A stretch of DNA of 64,000 nucleotides from Larimichthys crocea (GCF_000972845.2 NC_040022.1:11205422-11269421); one strand, 5' to 3'; positions 21,201-28,784 are shown, counted from the first letter of the stretch. Notes: generated from the sequence alone by a model not told the origin. Numbers and translations are program-made.

Positions 21201-22175
21201 TGAGCTCCGTCTGGACAGCCGGGTTAACAAACGGGTTAACATTAGTTAACAGCAGCTAAAGTTTGCTGCGGTTTACTTTACTATCCATCAGGAAACTCTG
21301 TAAATCACAGAGCTTTGAGGCTAAGCAGTTAGAGGATATCAGAGTGAAAACCCCCCAAAAATGTCCATAAAATATGGGATCTTTACAAATAGAAAACAAT
21401 ATAAAAGTTAAAAATAGAAATAACATTTTTATAGAAATAAGAAATAGAACTCCAAATAAAGATAAAAACTATATACAATTAAATTAGGCTGCAGACATCA
21501 CTGCATTTTGCTATAAGTCTATATATTGTTCATAATTAAACTGTTAATTTTTATAAGTTGTTAGTATATCAACAAATATATAACAAGTAACACGTACTGC
21601 TGTATTGTCTCTTATTCTTTCCATCAGATGCCTGTGACCTCAGGCTGGACCCAAACACAGCACACAGACAGCTTGTCCTGTCTGAAGACAACAGACAGGT
21701 GAAATACGTGGAGGAGGAACAGCCTTATCGGTATCATCCGGAAAGATTTGACTGCCTCAAACAGGTGTTGTGTAGTAATGGTTTGACTGGTCGCTGTTAC
21801 TGGGAAGTTGAGACTGAAGGCGAGTCATATATAGGACTGACGTACAGAGGAATAGGCAGGAGAGGAAACAGTGATGACTGCAAGTTTGGGCGGAATAACA
21901 AGTCCTGGTGGCTAGATTGCTGTAGTACGGGTCAGATTTGGCACAATAGAAAGCAAAAGCCCGGAGCGCGTCACATTAAGTTGAACAAACAAAAAGTAGC
22001 AGTGTATCTGGACTGGCCTGCTGGCACTCTGTCCTTGTACAGTGTCTCCTCTGACACACTGAAACACATCTACACCGTCTACCACAGATTCACTGAACCC
22101 CTGTACCCCGGGTTTGCCTTTGAGTCAATTTTCTCTGTCAGACAGCACAGAATGGTGAGACTAACACAAGTGTAA
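245..22175 (+). CDS. NLRC3-like fish NLR receptor, 3' part (LRR exons + B30.2)
   Basis: Cytosolic NLR-type immune receptor of the large teleost-specific family; only the C-terminal half is in the window, and the NACHT region would lie upstream of base 1. Exons read from splice sites: 245-415, 509-682, 2595-2768 (LRR), 3272-3318 (connector) and 21628-22175 (PRY-SPRY, stop at 22173-22175). The second and third LRR exons are exactly 174 nt, the first 171 nt. Each LRR exon ends two bases into a split Arg/Lys codon and the next supplies one base, so the whole run is in frame. LRR signatures such as [17 protein letters not shown] are clear. Connector residues [15 protein letters not shown] lead into [13 protein letters not shown] of the terminal exon, the usual order in this family. 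The last intron (~18 kb) holds an antisense endogenous retrovirus; intron 2 holds a LINE fragment. No stop or frameshift is seen in these exons, so the gene may still work. Ligand unknown. Confidence 0.85.
850..2570 (-). mobile_element. Degenerate LINE fragment with RT and restriction-like endonuclease (R2/R4-Dong type)
   Basis: On the minus strand the pieces appear in element order. About 2225-1992 is RT N-terminal ([17 protein letters not shown]). About 1777-1583 is RT palm, broken by frameshifts. 1222-819 is the C-terminal part, with [19 protein letters not shown], then [20 protein letters not shown] and [15 protein letters not shown]. The last resembles the PD-(D/E)XK region of LINEs whose endonuclease follows the RT. 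Many frameshifts; no intact ORF. It sits antisense in an NLR intron between LRR exons and ends near 850 without its own 3' tail. Clade assignment is inferred from domain order only. Confidence 0.7.
2911..2936. repeat. (AATC)n microsatellite
   Basis: Six tandem units of the tetranucleotide in the NLR intron between the third LRR exon and the connector exon. Confidence 0.8.
3382..4875 (-). repeat. 3' LTR of the endogenous retrovirus
   Basis: 1494 nt, starting TGTTAG and ending TTGACA on +, so it reads TG...CA on either strand. The inner edge is fixed by the adjoining polypurine tract, the outer edge by identity with the 5' LTR remnant beside the PBS. It contains 3404-4015, which the 5' remnant lacks, and a 14-bp tandem repeat (acagtttaattcat twice, about 3793-3820). 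The length is large for a fish retrovirus and within the range known for spumaviruses. The outer edge abuts AT-rich host intron; no target-site duplication can be tested because the other LTR end is lost. Confidence 0.88.
4876..4885 (-). other. Polypurine tract
   Basis: On the minus strand AAGGAGGGGG directly precedes the LTR start TGTCAAGT. This is the expected plus-strand primer site of a retrovirus, and it fixes the inner boundary of the 3' LTR. Confidence 0.8.
4917..5735 (-). CDS. Retroviral 3' accessory ORF, proline-rich with acidic C-terminus (5'-truncated)
   Basis: An open frame of 272 codons ending 41 nt before the polypurine tract, the position where complex retroviruses carry regulatory genes. 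Visible: a Cys/His cluster at the N-terminus (CTECYVGH), a globular-looking part to about residue 110, a proline-rich stretch at about 160-190 ([19 protein letters not shown]), a short helical segment around 195-215, and a C-terminus where acidic residues alternate with bulky hydrophobics ([16 protein letters not shown]). That end resembles transcription activation domains, which suggests but does not prove a transactivator-like role similar in position to spumavirus Tas/Bel1. The first ATG lies in the (ATTAC)n tail of an L2 LINE inserted just upstream, so the original N-terminus is cut off. Confidence 0.6.
   Translation of the reverse strand: MCTECYVGHFPIQSARGIMSRKDGLYTPMIVPELPMDLETRGEVVWNSLKVESRMAAVVTEYPNGIHYPVYTKIWEFPGGERVSRAHLTDGRFVAVGPRLPPLQAATGNNREPAKPMTRAVETQTEWMVWCWEDRAGEISEIEPMAVDNSAAEPYPDTGPEPPQQPPSIPTTPPEEPPTLQREDPVSKAYQEVKEQANARVTAILTQLDLSDGATPAADVEAETPCMDELLIVDRWDASPEPPHLSPVPSENPDVLLLQDDGEEDDFLSSEA
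5737..6465 (-). mobile_element. 5'-truncated L2-type LINE inserted in the retrovirus
   Basis: On the minus strand an intact 203-codon frame (6474-5863) encodes the end of an L2-type reverse transcriptase ([50 protein letters not shown], and near the end VPKWWNDLP and [14 protein letters not shown]). The 3' UTR follows, with the fish L2 tail (ataaaagcgtctgctaaatg) and an (ATGTA)n terminus at about 5737-5762. The missing 5' end is normal for LINE insertion. A short candidate target duplication (tgca) flanks it. It separates the 3' accessory ORF from retroviral sequence at 6466-6715. A near-identical 3' end lies at 31365-31535. Confidence 0.85.
6466..6715 (-). other. Retroviral segment between the polytopic ORF and the L2 insertion
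   Basis: On the minus strand an ATG at 6547 opens a short frame that runs into the L2 boundary near 6466. Because retroviral sequence resumes beyond the L2, this may be the displaced N-terminal part of the 3' accessory ORF. The stretch also has a GC-rich direct repeat (cgcggtcc twice, about 6650-6664). No other gene seen. Confidence 0.4.
6716..7090 (-). CDS. Small polytopic membrane protein ORF downstream of retroviral env
   Basis: 124 codons, highly hydrophobic, with about three to four predicted membrane segments: around residues 5-25, 38-60, 60-80 and 92-113 ([20 protein letters not shown]). Short basic loops lie between them ([11 protein letters not shown]). No relative recognised. The 5' codon is GTG and no ATG lies near the frame's opening (a TGA upstream, then about 10 open codons), so it may be reached by splicing, or the 5' end is lost. 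It lies between the env membrane-anchor ORF and the 3' accessory ORF, where simple retroviruses have nothing. Function unknown; a viroporin-like or receptor-downregulating role would be guesswork. Confidence 0.5.
   Translation of the reverse strand: MVILSLWGGVQDLAVSLFATYMLGRLTISTDRKGICQGTAIVFWMILDTANIFYPPLKIASTLCEALIIIGVLSHVAYLTTGLQERGRRRWLIKLVAAILWCLGWGVIAILYWMKRVNQIVVVM
7091..7385 (-). other. Spacer between the Env anchor ORF and the polytopic ORF
   Basis: About 295 nt with no convincing frame of its own. On the minus strand it holds the extension of the polytopic frame back to a TGA near 7130, preceded by sequence with scattered stops. Possible location of a splice acceptor for the downstream ORFs. 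Confidence 0.35.
9171..10508. mobile_element. Tc1/mariner-type element with perfect 57-bp terminal inverted repeats
   Basis: 1338 bp inserted in retroviral env. The ends 9171-9227 and 10452-10508 are exact inverted repeats over 57 bp, starting CAGTTTTTCTCCATTGG. A TA dinucleotide flanks each side (9169-9170 and 10509-10510), the target duplication typical of the Tc1/mariner superfamily. The interior holds only a C-terminal transposase fragment (about 9875-10125, -), so the copy depends on an autonomous relative. Perfect repeats and a clean TA pair indicate recent movement, later than the retroviral insertion. Confidence 0.9.
9852..10139 (-). pseudogene. C-terminal fragment of an IS630/Tc1-mariner-like transposase
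   Basis: The minus frame reads [20 protein letters not shown] and then [12 protein letters not shown] and [12 protein letters not shown]. This resembles the C-terminal end of a DDE transposase family common in fish genomes, after the catalytic region. The catalytic D-D-D/E part is absent. It lies inside the 1338-bp element with 57-bp inverted repeats, consistent with an internally deleted derivative. Confidence 0.6.
11043..11453 (-). CDS. Retroviral small ORF between pol and env (136 aa)
   Basis: ATG at 11451-11453; the stop lies 6 nt before the env ATG. Visible: [19 protein letters not shown], a Trp-rich middle ([16 protein letters not shown]), and a strongly basic C-terminus ([13 protein letters not shown]). 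No family recognised. The tight packing against env and the intact frame in a decaying provirus argue for a real viral gene. A role in nucleic-acid binding or nuclear entry is only suggested by the basic tail. Alternative: a spliced 5' exon of another product. Confidence 0.5.
   Translation of the reverse strand: MRAGLTNLTIESPTQRYHPKQPLYTMLTQARGDEEHFWEAYDNLITGGYREGRTPAEGPLPKPEQMLVACWKWAWKGLDPEIRYKSPVYKALLRQRTTRSSGSGTKGSPPIIVQLETVQRKARKSKNKKWGTVWFT
11546..12001 (-). CDS. Retroviral small ORF between pol and env (151 aa)
   Basis: ATG at 11999-12001, 37 nt after the preceding ORF. It starts with a basic [14 protein letters not shown], has a Trp/Tyr-rich core ([37 protein letters not shown]) and ends [10 protein letters not shown]. 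No signal peptide or membrane segment. I do not recognise it. Open frame, natural composition and position between integrase and env point to an accessory gene, in the region where lentiviruses keep theirs; no homology to those is claimed. Confidence 0.5.
   Translation of the reverse strand: MSKKSKRTVRLDHFTLNSPGTKKSPPSLVLPNHIVFLDWPRQDFDTGWNRGTAGYFCSNWEYRRDPDLSNPGPSISGETVGREVILDGMQLQKYMPYNPTRTKYQPVPRCPGNPEPLQGMYFDLWLGSGKIWTNSPEMYQRVWWLRISTST
12039..12392 (-). CDS. Retroviral small ORF between pol and env (117 aa)
   Basis: ATG at 12390-12392. Polar, basic N-terminus with Gln/Lys; a central beta-rich stretch ([20 protein letters not shown] followed by [15 protein letters not shown]); a basic C-terminus ([19 protein letters not shown]). 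The beta-rich centre could form a small sandwich domain. No recognised family. It lies 118 nt after the zinc-motif ORF and 37 nt before the 151-aa ORF. Confidence 0.45.
   Translation of the reverse strand: MPGETPEQRQKQKGTSATSHQKRGIGTDSCRCLAEASRAATPIRPDQTVKVEITVQMIAVPYRGIYSVGADVTVVEDVKPEEPKQAPEKRSIKRLGSWFRHSFPGRGKSQRKPQPGE
12511..13332 (-). CDS. Retroviral zinc-motif accessory ORF with an in-frame TGA
   Basis: The frame opens at an ATG at 13330-13332, 36 nt after the pol stop (13368-13370), meets a TGA at 13240-13242, and is then open to 12511. The next ATG is at 13185 and gives 224 residues. Near its N-terminus are two CxxC pairs (VCGLC and CSGC) with a CSC and HILH between them, spaced like a zinc-binding fold. 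The middle is Ala/Pro-rich and the C-terminus acidic then basic. No family recognised; it could bind RNA, DNA or a host protein. The TGA probably marks decay, with the ATG at 13332 the older start. Confidence 0.55.
13368..16170 (-). pseudogene. pol: Retroviral pro-pol (protease, RT, RNase H, integrase), frameshifted
   Basis: Protease: 16170-15910, active-site DSGA at about residue 31 (16080-16069). Linker and RT fingers: 15848-15633. RT palm: 15646-15215, with [20 protein letters not shown] and the catalytic YIDD box at 15392-15403. RNase H: about 14660-14318 in shifting frames, with YTDG and later TDSHY. Integrase: the HHCC finger at about 14260-14095 (HEALGH; CDVC) has stops. The catalytic core (14073-13699) keeps D at 14020-14022, RTDNGTH at about 13842 and E at 13735-13737, with 34 residues between the last two: the D,D(35)E pattern. 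An SH3-like C-terminal piece ends at TAA 13368-13370. RT reads most like class III/spuma-like enzymes. Several frameshifts and stops make this copy inactive. Confidence 0.88.
16170..19327 (-). CDS. gag: Retroviral gag, very long, with a macro-like insert; 3' end frameshifted
   Basis: Main frame 19327 (first ATG) to 16286, about 1010 residues, longer than most retroviral Gag. Numbered from the GTG at 19336: 1-110 helical, matrix-like; 115-275 acidic and low-complexity, ending in basic KRKEKKKH; 295-465 an alpha/beta region resembling a degenerate macro domain; 465-640 Pro/Ser-rich and acidic; 650-910 helical capsid-like, with a possible major-homology-like segment at 837-853 ([17 protein letters not shown]). 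From about 16610 the natural-looking coding moves to other frames; one runs to 16170 and ends in TAA, whose last A begins the protease ATG (TAATG). No classic CCHC knuckle is seen. Gag would build the particle and package RNA. The 5' end is uncertain because a TAG lies just upstream and the adjacent sequence is disturbed. Confidence 0.75.
19314..19484 (-). pseudogene. Frameshifted 5' end of gag (matrix-like)
   Basis: The minus frame overlapping the gag start reads [17 protein letters not shown] and then [20 protein letters not shown], a composition like a retroviral matrix N-terminus. It ends at 19314 in a different frame from the main gag ORF, so a small indel probably separates the two. Its own start is lost: at 19485 the sequence switches abruptly to a 140-bp copy of host-side sequence that abuts the assembly gap. 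Confidence 0.45.
19485..19624. repeat. 140-bp segment identical to 20244-20383, abutting the assembly gap
   Basis: By eye every base from aactgactccactcagcg to cttccaggaa matches 20244-20383. The copy lies inside the retrovirus, between gag and leader, and ends exactly at the N run, whereas the other copy lies outside the 5' LTR remnant. This pattern is typical of a scaffold join error, but a repeat shared by both sites is possible. Confidence 0.85.
19625..19665. other. Assembly gap (41 N)
   Basis: Unknown bases in the retroviral 5' region between the duplicated 140-bp segment and the leader. The true length is unknown; the gag start and any splice donor there cannot be judged. Confidence 1.
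19666..19942 (-). other. Retroviral 5' leader
   Basis: Sequence between the PBS and the gap, expected to hold the packaging signal and major splice donor. A short inverted pair next to the PBS (cgatgaa...ttcatcg, about 19924-19941) could form a hairpin. No coding frame is convincing. Confidence 0.55.
19943..19960 (-). other. Primer-binding site, tRNA-Lys1,2 type
   Basis: On the minus strand TGGCGCCCAACGTGGGGC, 2 nt after the LTR end. It is complementary to the 3' end of tRNA-Lys1,2, the primer known from spumaviruses, MPMV and visna virus. It fixes orientation and the U5 boundary. Confidence 0.93.
19963..20117 (-). repeat. 5' LTR remnant (155 bp)
   Basis: Consists of the 22 terminal bases shared with 3382-3403 plus 133 bp matching 4016-4148 with one difference (20043, A for G). 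Relative to the 3' LTR it lacks an internal 612 bp (3404-4015; the join has short microhomology, cccct) and the outer 727 bp (4149-4875). U3, including any promoter, is therefore gone, so the copy could not be transcribed from its own 5' end. Confidence 0.88.
20118..21627. other. Rest of the NLR last intron
   Basis: AT-rich intron without a supportable gene. 20244-20383 is the second copy of the 140-bp segment. 20384-20780 looks repeat-derived (a CCGGAACGCG block, then AT-rich sequence with several TTTTATT runs). 20188-20243 ends in actcacccagctctggttctggca, also found at 23623-23646. Confidence 0.6.
21628..22175 (+). CDS. Terminal PRY-SPRY (B30.2) exon of the NLR gene
   Basis: This 548-nt exon follows acceptor ttccatcag and starts mid-codon (AT GCC TGT GAC). 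It encodes a complete B30.2 domain of about 182 residues. The PRY part has [15 protein letters not shown] and RFD; the SPRY part has GRCYWEVE, the NNKSWWLDC strand, [18 protein letters not shown] and [10 protein letters not shown]30.2 domains are protein-binding modules and are typical C-termini of fish NLRC3-like and TRIM proteins. The reading frame is intact to the stop. A damaged second copy of this exon and of its upstream intron edge lies at 23742-24760. Confidence 0.9.
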
Positions 22176-23741
22176 ACTCCTTAAAGACACTAGAAACACT
22201 AGACCATTAACTTTGACCACAGCTTGAGGTATAACTGTGTGTTGTCCGCCTAGCAGCGGAAAGATACATTATGATGATGGATAATCTGACCAAGCGGGAA
22301 CATATAAGCAGAAAATAAAATTGGGCCTAAAATTGAACCTTGCGGTACACCAGACGCAGCCACAGCTTTCCAGGATGTGTGACTGCCTATATAGTGACTG
22401 CATAGGTTCTTAAAATTCCATGATCTTTAGCATTGAAGAAGGTGCTTAGATCTAAATTAGATGGGAAACCCTTTATTTTTTTATTTGATTTTGATTTGAT
22501 CTCTTCCAAGCCCAGGTACAGAAGGTTGAGGGGTAGTAACAGTGACAGAGCAGACATTTGTTAGGAGACAACACTGTAAAGACGACTATACAGTGTTTGG
22601 TTCAATTGGGAGGAGCTATGGAGGCACTCTTACTGACAATGAAAAGAAAAGGCTATGATGATATTTTCTGTAGAGGTAGAGAAAGCAGAAGTATTTATAT
22701 GTGTAGTAAATATTGGCCCTAATACAGAAGGTTCTACTTCTCTGTTCATGGGGAAATACAATCGTGCCTTTATCACAGAGGAAGTAGCAGAATGAAGTGA
22801 GTCTGGTTTGTATACTGTTGTATTCAGCATATTATTTATTTGTCAAAATCACACTAAGGTAACACTTTATAATAATGTACACACTATTAAGCATTAGTCA
22901 AGCATTAATAAATGCTGAGTTCATCATTTATAACACATGTACTCATTAGTATGTAGTTTATAAACACAGTTACAAATGTTATACTCATCATTGATAAGCA
23001 CAGTAGTTATGGATTAGTAAATACTGAATTCATCATTATAAAGCATGTTTCTGACGTAAATACTCATTAGTATATGGTTTATAATCACAGTTATAAATGT
23101 TTTACTCTTCTGTACTAATGGTTAGTGAGTGTGTTAGTAGATGTTTTATAAAAACTCACAAATTCCATTTCCAATGGATGACCTATAAACAGTTATTAAT
23201 GCAGGAATTCATGAATTCAGGCAGTTACAAAGCACTTACTACTCGTTAATGAAGTATTTTGTGTGAGCTCATCTAAAGTGGGCACTATCTATGCCTTTAC
23301 AAATGAGATTTAAAGGCTGGCAATGCCTCAAGACTCACAAAAGTTTCATTTATCTTAACAGACGAAGGAGAGACACAACACAAAGGGATATAGAACACAT
23401 TGCACTGATATTTATTGCAACTTCCCAACATATTGTAACTGTACAACTGTTCTGTTGATGTAAAAAGACGAACATGGTTAAACAAAGCTGAATAAAAACT
23501 TGCCAACACCAACAGTGGATCACAAAAGTTTAAGTACGACAAACACAATCTTTGTTTGAAAAAATAAAATCTTTCTGAATCAAAAAATAAAGTCATAGGC
23601 TGTTGAGCCTGGTTACATTGACCACTCACCCAGCTCTGGTTCTGGCACAACACAGACTGCTCTCTTCGTCAGTTTTTGCTGTGTCAACAAATTCTGACTA
23701 TAACAAGTACTGCTGTATTGCCTCTTATTCTTTCCATCAGA
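22176..23741. other. NLR 3' flank and repeat-rich spacer
   Basis: An AATAAA at about 22314 could serve the NLR transcript. 22856-23280 is an AT-rich dispersed repeat with many near-identical attagt/taataaatgctga/ttataa units (aaggtaacactttataat at its left edge), typical of short fish DNA-transposon derivatives. From about 23617 the sequence becomes similar to the intron edge before the NLR PRY-SPRY exon. No gene. Confidence 0.5.
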
Positions 23742-24760
23742 TGCCTGTGACCTCAGGCATCTGATGCCTTACAGTATCATCCGGAAGGATTTTGTTAGAA
23801 CCAACAGGTGTTGTGTAGCAATTGTTTGACTCGTCACTGTTACTGGGAAGTTGAGACTCAGGACAGGTTTTGTATAGCACTGGTGTACAAAGGAATCAAG
23901 AGGAGAGGAGGCAGTTATGACAGCAGGTTTGGGCAGAATAACAAGTCCTGGAGTCTGGAATGCAATAGTAAGAGTCAGTCTGGGTCAGACAATAGATCCG
24001 CTAGCAATATGCAGTCTTGAAAACTACTTTGTCTGTTTAAAAATTGCTTTTAACCCATTCCGAATAGTTTCTGAACTGTCCGTGCTGTGTTTTAGTCCAT
24101 GCTGGACGGAGCCTTGGCCGGGCATCTCCCTCCTCCCTCGGAGAGAGCCCGTTGGTTTCCTCTGCGCCCAGCCTTCAAAACGTGTACCACACGTTTAATG
24201 TCTTTACGTTTGTTGCAAAATGTCCCAGTTAAAATCAGTAGCAGAGTAAGCAGTTGTGCTTTGTGTTATTTTGTTCAAATTTACCGATACAGAACCGCCC
24301 AGAAAAGACCGGAGAGTTCACTCAGCAGTACATGAGTGCGCATGCGCGTCTACATCCGAAACACAGCGGTTGCTATGGGGATTGGTGCATAATGCAGCAC
24401 CGGAAGTCGCATTAATGTTAAGAAGTATTTTATTTATTATTGTTTAGCTTCAGTATAACAGCGTTATTAAAAAGAATAAATTTAGAGACTTATTATACTC
24501 TAAAATTGTTGGTTACTTAAAAATCCACACATTTATTTGTATTGAGTGTTAAAAAATATTATATGTCTCTCGGGGAAATAAATTTTACAATATGTGGCTT
24601 TCATGGCTCTCTCAGCCAAAAAGATTCCCGACCCCTGCTCTACAGTGTCTGCTCTGACACACTGAAACACATCTACACCGTCTACTACAGATTCACTGAA
24701 CCCCTGTACCCCGGGTTTGAGTCCTCAGTGTCTCTGACAGACATCTTAGCGCAGAATTCT
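23742..24760 (+). pseudogene. Broken second PRY-SPRY exon (duplicate of the NLR terminal exon)
   Basis: The acceptor region (cttattctttccatcag|atgcctgtgacctcagg) and domain parts are copied from the upstream exon. The PRY is largely missing: after the first ~20 nt it jumps to YHPE..., then CYWEVETQDRFCIALVYKGI and FGQNNKSWSLEC. The domain stops near 24018 and resumes at about 24639-24760 ([19 protein letters not shown]) after an insertion. Deletions and frame breaks make it non-functional. It arose by local duplication of the exon with its flanking intron. Confidence 0.8.
24019..24638 (-). mobile_element. hAT-like non-autonomous insertion splitting the PRY-SPRY pseudogene
   Basis: The right edge reads agattcccgacccctg; its reverse complement CAGGGGTCGGGAATCT is a hAT-like terminus, followed inwards by the gagagccatgaaagccacat motif shared by many vertebrate hAT elements. 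A GC-rich block (gcgcatgcgcgtctac) lies inside. I could not locate a matching left terminus, so the left boundary is approximate. No transposase ORF. Confidence 0.5.
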
Positions 24761-26245
24761 GAGACTAACACGAATAAAATCCCCCTTGAAAAATAATTAA
24801 GGGTGACCTTAATTAAAGTTTGCATTAGAACGTCAAACAATTTCTGTGAATCATCCGTACATGAGTAGGCAAACTGAATACAGTGTGAGAAAGGCAGAAT
24901 GAGTACAAAAAAGTTGCTGACTGTACAGTGTGTAAAATGACAGGACAGCTTTCCAGTTCACCTCAGTCCATCTTAAATGGCATTGATAAGTTGCCCACGG
25001 GTTATGACATGTATATTCTATTAAATATGAGGTTTCGACATTTTCACATAATCACATTTTGATGATCTTTTTACATTTTTTTTTAAATACTGATTGTAAA
25101 TACATTAAATAACTATCACAGAAAAAAATGTTGACTATAAATATTTTCAGAACTGGAGTTTGATTTCATGAATATCTCAATGAATATAAGTGTCAGGACT
25201 ATAGGATAAGACTAAATGTGATTGTAGGTACTGTGGGTTTATGTTATTTGCTGTATTGATAGTTGAGAAGTTGTTGATGCTGTGTTCCTGAAGTTTTTTT
25301 TTTTGTCTTCTAATTTTTTAATGCTGTCAGCTGTGTGAAGCCAAAAACAATCTTTTATGGTGTGGACAATAAAGCTTCTAAGTATATGAATTCAGTGTTG
25401 TACATAAAGGCTGACTTCATTGTGTCGTCCTTGTGTTAGACATGTGAGTCTACCTGTGCGACTCCACAGAGCAAGGCCACTGACAGATCACTCTTCCTAC
25501 TTACAATCATTCTTACATCTTTCTAGCTTGCTACAGCCAAGCAGCAACATCCATGGATGTGAAATGGAGCCATACGCGGAAAAAACGCCAAAAACTGCAG
25601 TTCTTCAAATGTATACTTGAAGCTGGCTACAAAACAAGCCAGCCTCCATGAACCCCCACAATAAAATGTCCAACTTCACAGCAGAAATAAACATGTTTAC
25701 AGCCTGGTACAAAAAACAGTTTTGGTCTCTATAGCTAATTTCCCTGTTCATGACAATTGTGAGGGTGAATTTTTATATAACTCAACTGTTCAAATGATAT
25801 TAAGGCTTAAAGTTATGCAGAATTAAGAGTGGGTTGCTTTGGTGTCATCGCAGAAAGGCTTCATACAGCCTGCCTGAGCTCCACCTATGCTCCACGTCTT
25901 TGCCCAGTTTTAGATTAGCTGGGAGGAGTCAGAGGCAGGACTGCCAAAATGCCTCTATATAAACCTGTGGGTGACGTCACAGATACAATATCTATATGTA
26001 TACTGTCTATGGTTCCAGATCATGGAAACTTCACATGGCACAAGCCAGCAAGTAATAAATAATAAATAAATAATATAATTATAATTATAATAATTCAGTA
26101 GGGTTCAACCCCTTCAAGTTTTAAACTCTAATAATATGCCAGTCAATGCCATTTCTATTAATGACACTAATGACTAATGACACTTCTGTATTTAAGTAAT
26201 GCAGGACAAAGTATAATAAAAAGTATATTTTTCACCCTCATTATG
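24761..26245. other. Spacer with dispersed repeat
   Basis: No gene. About 25600-25990 is a dispersed repeat whose central part (tccaacttcacagcagaaataaac...) recurs at about 52240-52720 and ends with gtgggtgacgtcac and the atactgtctatgg motif common in fish MITE-type repeats. An AATAAA occurs at about 25368. Confidence 0.55.
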
Positions 26246-28784
26246 TGTAATGTAGATGTGTGTGCCCTTCACTACTACTCTCTTGCTCATCCCTACCAGT
26301 GTTTTCACCACCAACCAGACAAAATCTTGCAGGGTTATTTTAAGAGGAGAAAACAGTGCGGAGTTCAAGCACTGATTTGCATCCCTTCACCCTGTTCTTG
26401 AAAAGCAGGTTTGTCAGTGTATCACCGGCAGAGATGTATAAAGTACTGGAGTAAAAGAGTGGAGTAGAAGTACAAGTGCTATATCAAAAAACTGACTTGA
26501 GTAGAAGTTGAAGTGTTCTTTAAACACCATACTGAAGTAAAAGTACTAAAGTATTCAAAATGTTTTGTACTTAAGTATTGCAAATAGAAGTATGTAAAAA
26601 ATTGCTACTCAAGTACTGAAAGTAAAAGTACGAGTAAAAGTACAAGTACTGTTGTTTATATTATCTCAAATATTTATTAAGGCACAACTTCTAATGTTAC
26701 AGTGTTACAATGTTCATGGTAGAGTTCTGTGATTTCCCATGGTCTGTGAATGCGTCTGAATGACTGCGAGAGTGAGGGGGCGGGGGAGCAGGTGAGAGAG
26801 TAACGATTCAGCACATGAAAAATGTATCGGAGTAAAAGTATTAAATTCATCAAAAATATGTAGTGCAGTAAAAGTGGAAGTTGGGAAAAAAATAATACTC
26901 CAAAAAAGTACAGATACTGCATTTTAGTACTTAAGTACAGTACTTAAGTTGAGTACTATACATCTCTGATCACCGGCTGCCCACATTACCTGCTGCCTAT
27001 TAGCGGAGGAGCTGTTCTTTAGTGTGTTGCCTGATCAGGACAAGGTGAACACCGCAAGAGCAAATGGTAAGACCATTTAAAAAACCTTCATGTGTTTGTT
27101 CTCATGAGATTCTGTCCTCCAGCAGCAGTAATGTTCCTTTTGCATGTGACAGGTTTTTCATAGGAATCCAATTATTAAGTGACCCGTCCTGAACTTCTTC
27201 TTTCTGACTTATCTTAACTCTATTTAAATCAAGAACAAACAGCACCATTCTTTTACATTTCCAATCAATTCTGTATGATTTTATTTTGCATCATTCATTT
27301 TTTTTTGTTTGAATGAAACTTTTAGTGTGTTTGAGTTACTAGAGACTGGTCACTAAAGATTTGTATACTGCATATGGAAATGGAACTGTACTTATATATA
27401 TATATATATATACTTCTCATCAGTTTGAGGAGCTAATTCATACTTCACACACATTCACACACATTCACCACCGATGGCACAGCCTTCGGAAGAAATTTGG
27501 GGTTCAGTATCTTGCCCAAGAACACTCGACATGCGACCGGAGGAGCCAGGGATCGCCAATCTTCTGATTTATATCTGTGATTACACGTGATTATTATCTT
27601 GTAAACAACTAATATCATATGAAACGTCTTATTGTATTTCAGCTGACTTCAGATTGAAGTTAATGTAATGTTAGATATGTGTTAGTCTTTCAAAACCCTT
27701 TAGACAGACAGACGTGCAATAGATGTCACGTGTACAGAACACATGAACACAAACAGCAGCAGACAATCATTAACTAAACTATAAACTGTAATGAAGATAT
27801 GGTAACAATAATGACAGTAATATATATTGTGTAGTGGACTTCATGCAGGATCACAGCAGCAGCCACGATCCATGAGAACCTGCTGGCGATGCAGCAATGT
27901 GTCCAACATCTTCGTAATGTATCTTCATTTAGATAAGATGAATAAAGGAAAATAAATAAAAAATAAACTGACAGGTCGAAATCAACAACACAACAGAAAT
28001 GCAAGAAATATCCAAATCAATGGGGTATGATGGATCTGAATTAACAACATTACAAGCTATATATTATTCACATCACAATGATTTTGCAGTTATCCAAAAT
28101 ATTGTTCACAAATGTAAATTGTAAAAGTTCTTATTTGCATAAATTATTAGCTAAAAGTAACTCCAGTGTTGTCTAACTGTTTGAATTTAGGACTACATTT
28201 GATTCTGCCTAAAATTCTGCATTACATTAATCATCATGTGCACTCTCAGGTCAGGACTGCTCATGATTATTGTTTTTTATTGAAACATGCGGAGAAAAGC
28301 ATATAATATATTGTATAAGTTAAATGGACAGTAACTATTTGAAGTGAGATCTCATGTTGATTTCACATGTCTATGTCTGTTGGATAAACATGAGAACATT
28401 TGATTGTATTCTGCTGAATTGTGTCATTAACTTTGTTGCAAAGGTGTGACAGACCCTTTTTTATCATAAGCTCTTATTAATTAATTAAATATTTAATATT
28501 TCATTGTTGACTGCATGGTGAAGGTAAAATGCCATAATCCTTCTTGGAATGTTTTGCATTTTTGCATATCAACCCTGAACTCCATTCTTTTTTTTTAGAT
28601 ATGTTACTGACTGTTACTGACTCATCTGCTGCTTTAAACACAAATAGATGATTCAAAGGGCTAGGTTGTGCAAACACATCTTTGTCTTCCTTATCATGCT
28701 CCATTATGTAGTAAGTAAATAAACCAATGTCGTGCCACACTCAGTTACGATTCTTGGGGCAGCAGATAAAGAAGAACATGAACA
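26246..28784. repeat. Tandem duplication, copy A
   Basis: Matches 28785-30813 along its length, apart from a 540-bp hAT MITE with its 8-bp target duplication and many one- to three-base indels. The copies start at tgtaatgtagatgtgtgtgc and end at gaagaacatgaa. No coding frame is shared. Copy A has more single-base losses (e.g. around 27960-28040), which could be real decay or consensus error. Confidence 0.85.
26429..26968. mobile_element. hAT MITE, 540 bp, with perfect 8-bp target-site duplication
   Basis: Terminal inverted repeats CAGAGATGTATA... and ...TATACATCTCTG, flanked by direct repeats atcaccgg at 26421-26428 and 26969-26976. The interior is built of gtacttaagta/agtaaaagtac units forming long imperfect palindromes; no ORF. 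The 8-bp duplication and CAG start are hAT hallmarks. The uninterrupted site is preserved at 28960-28967. Confidence 0.92.
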
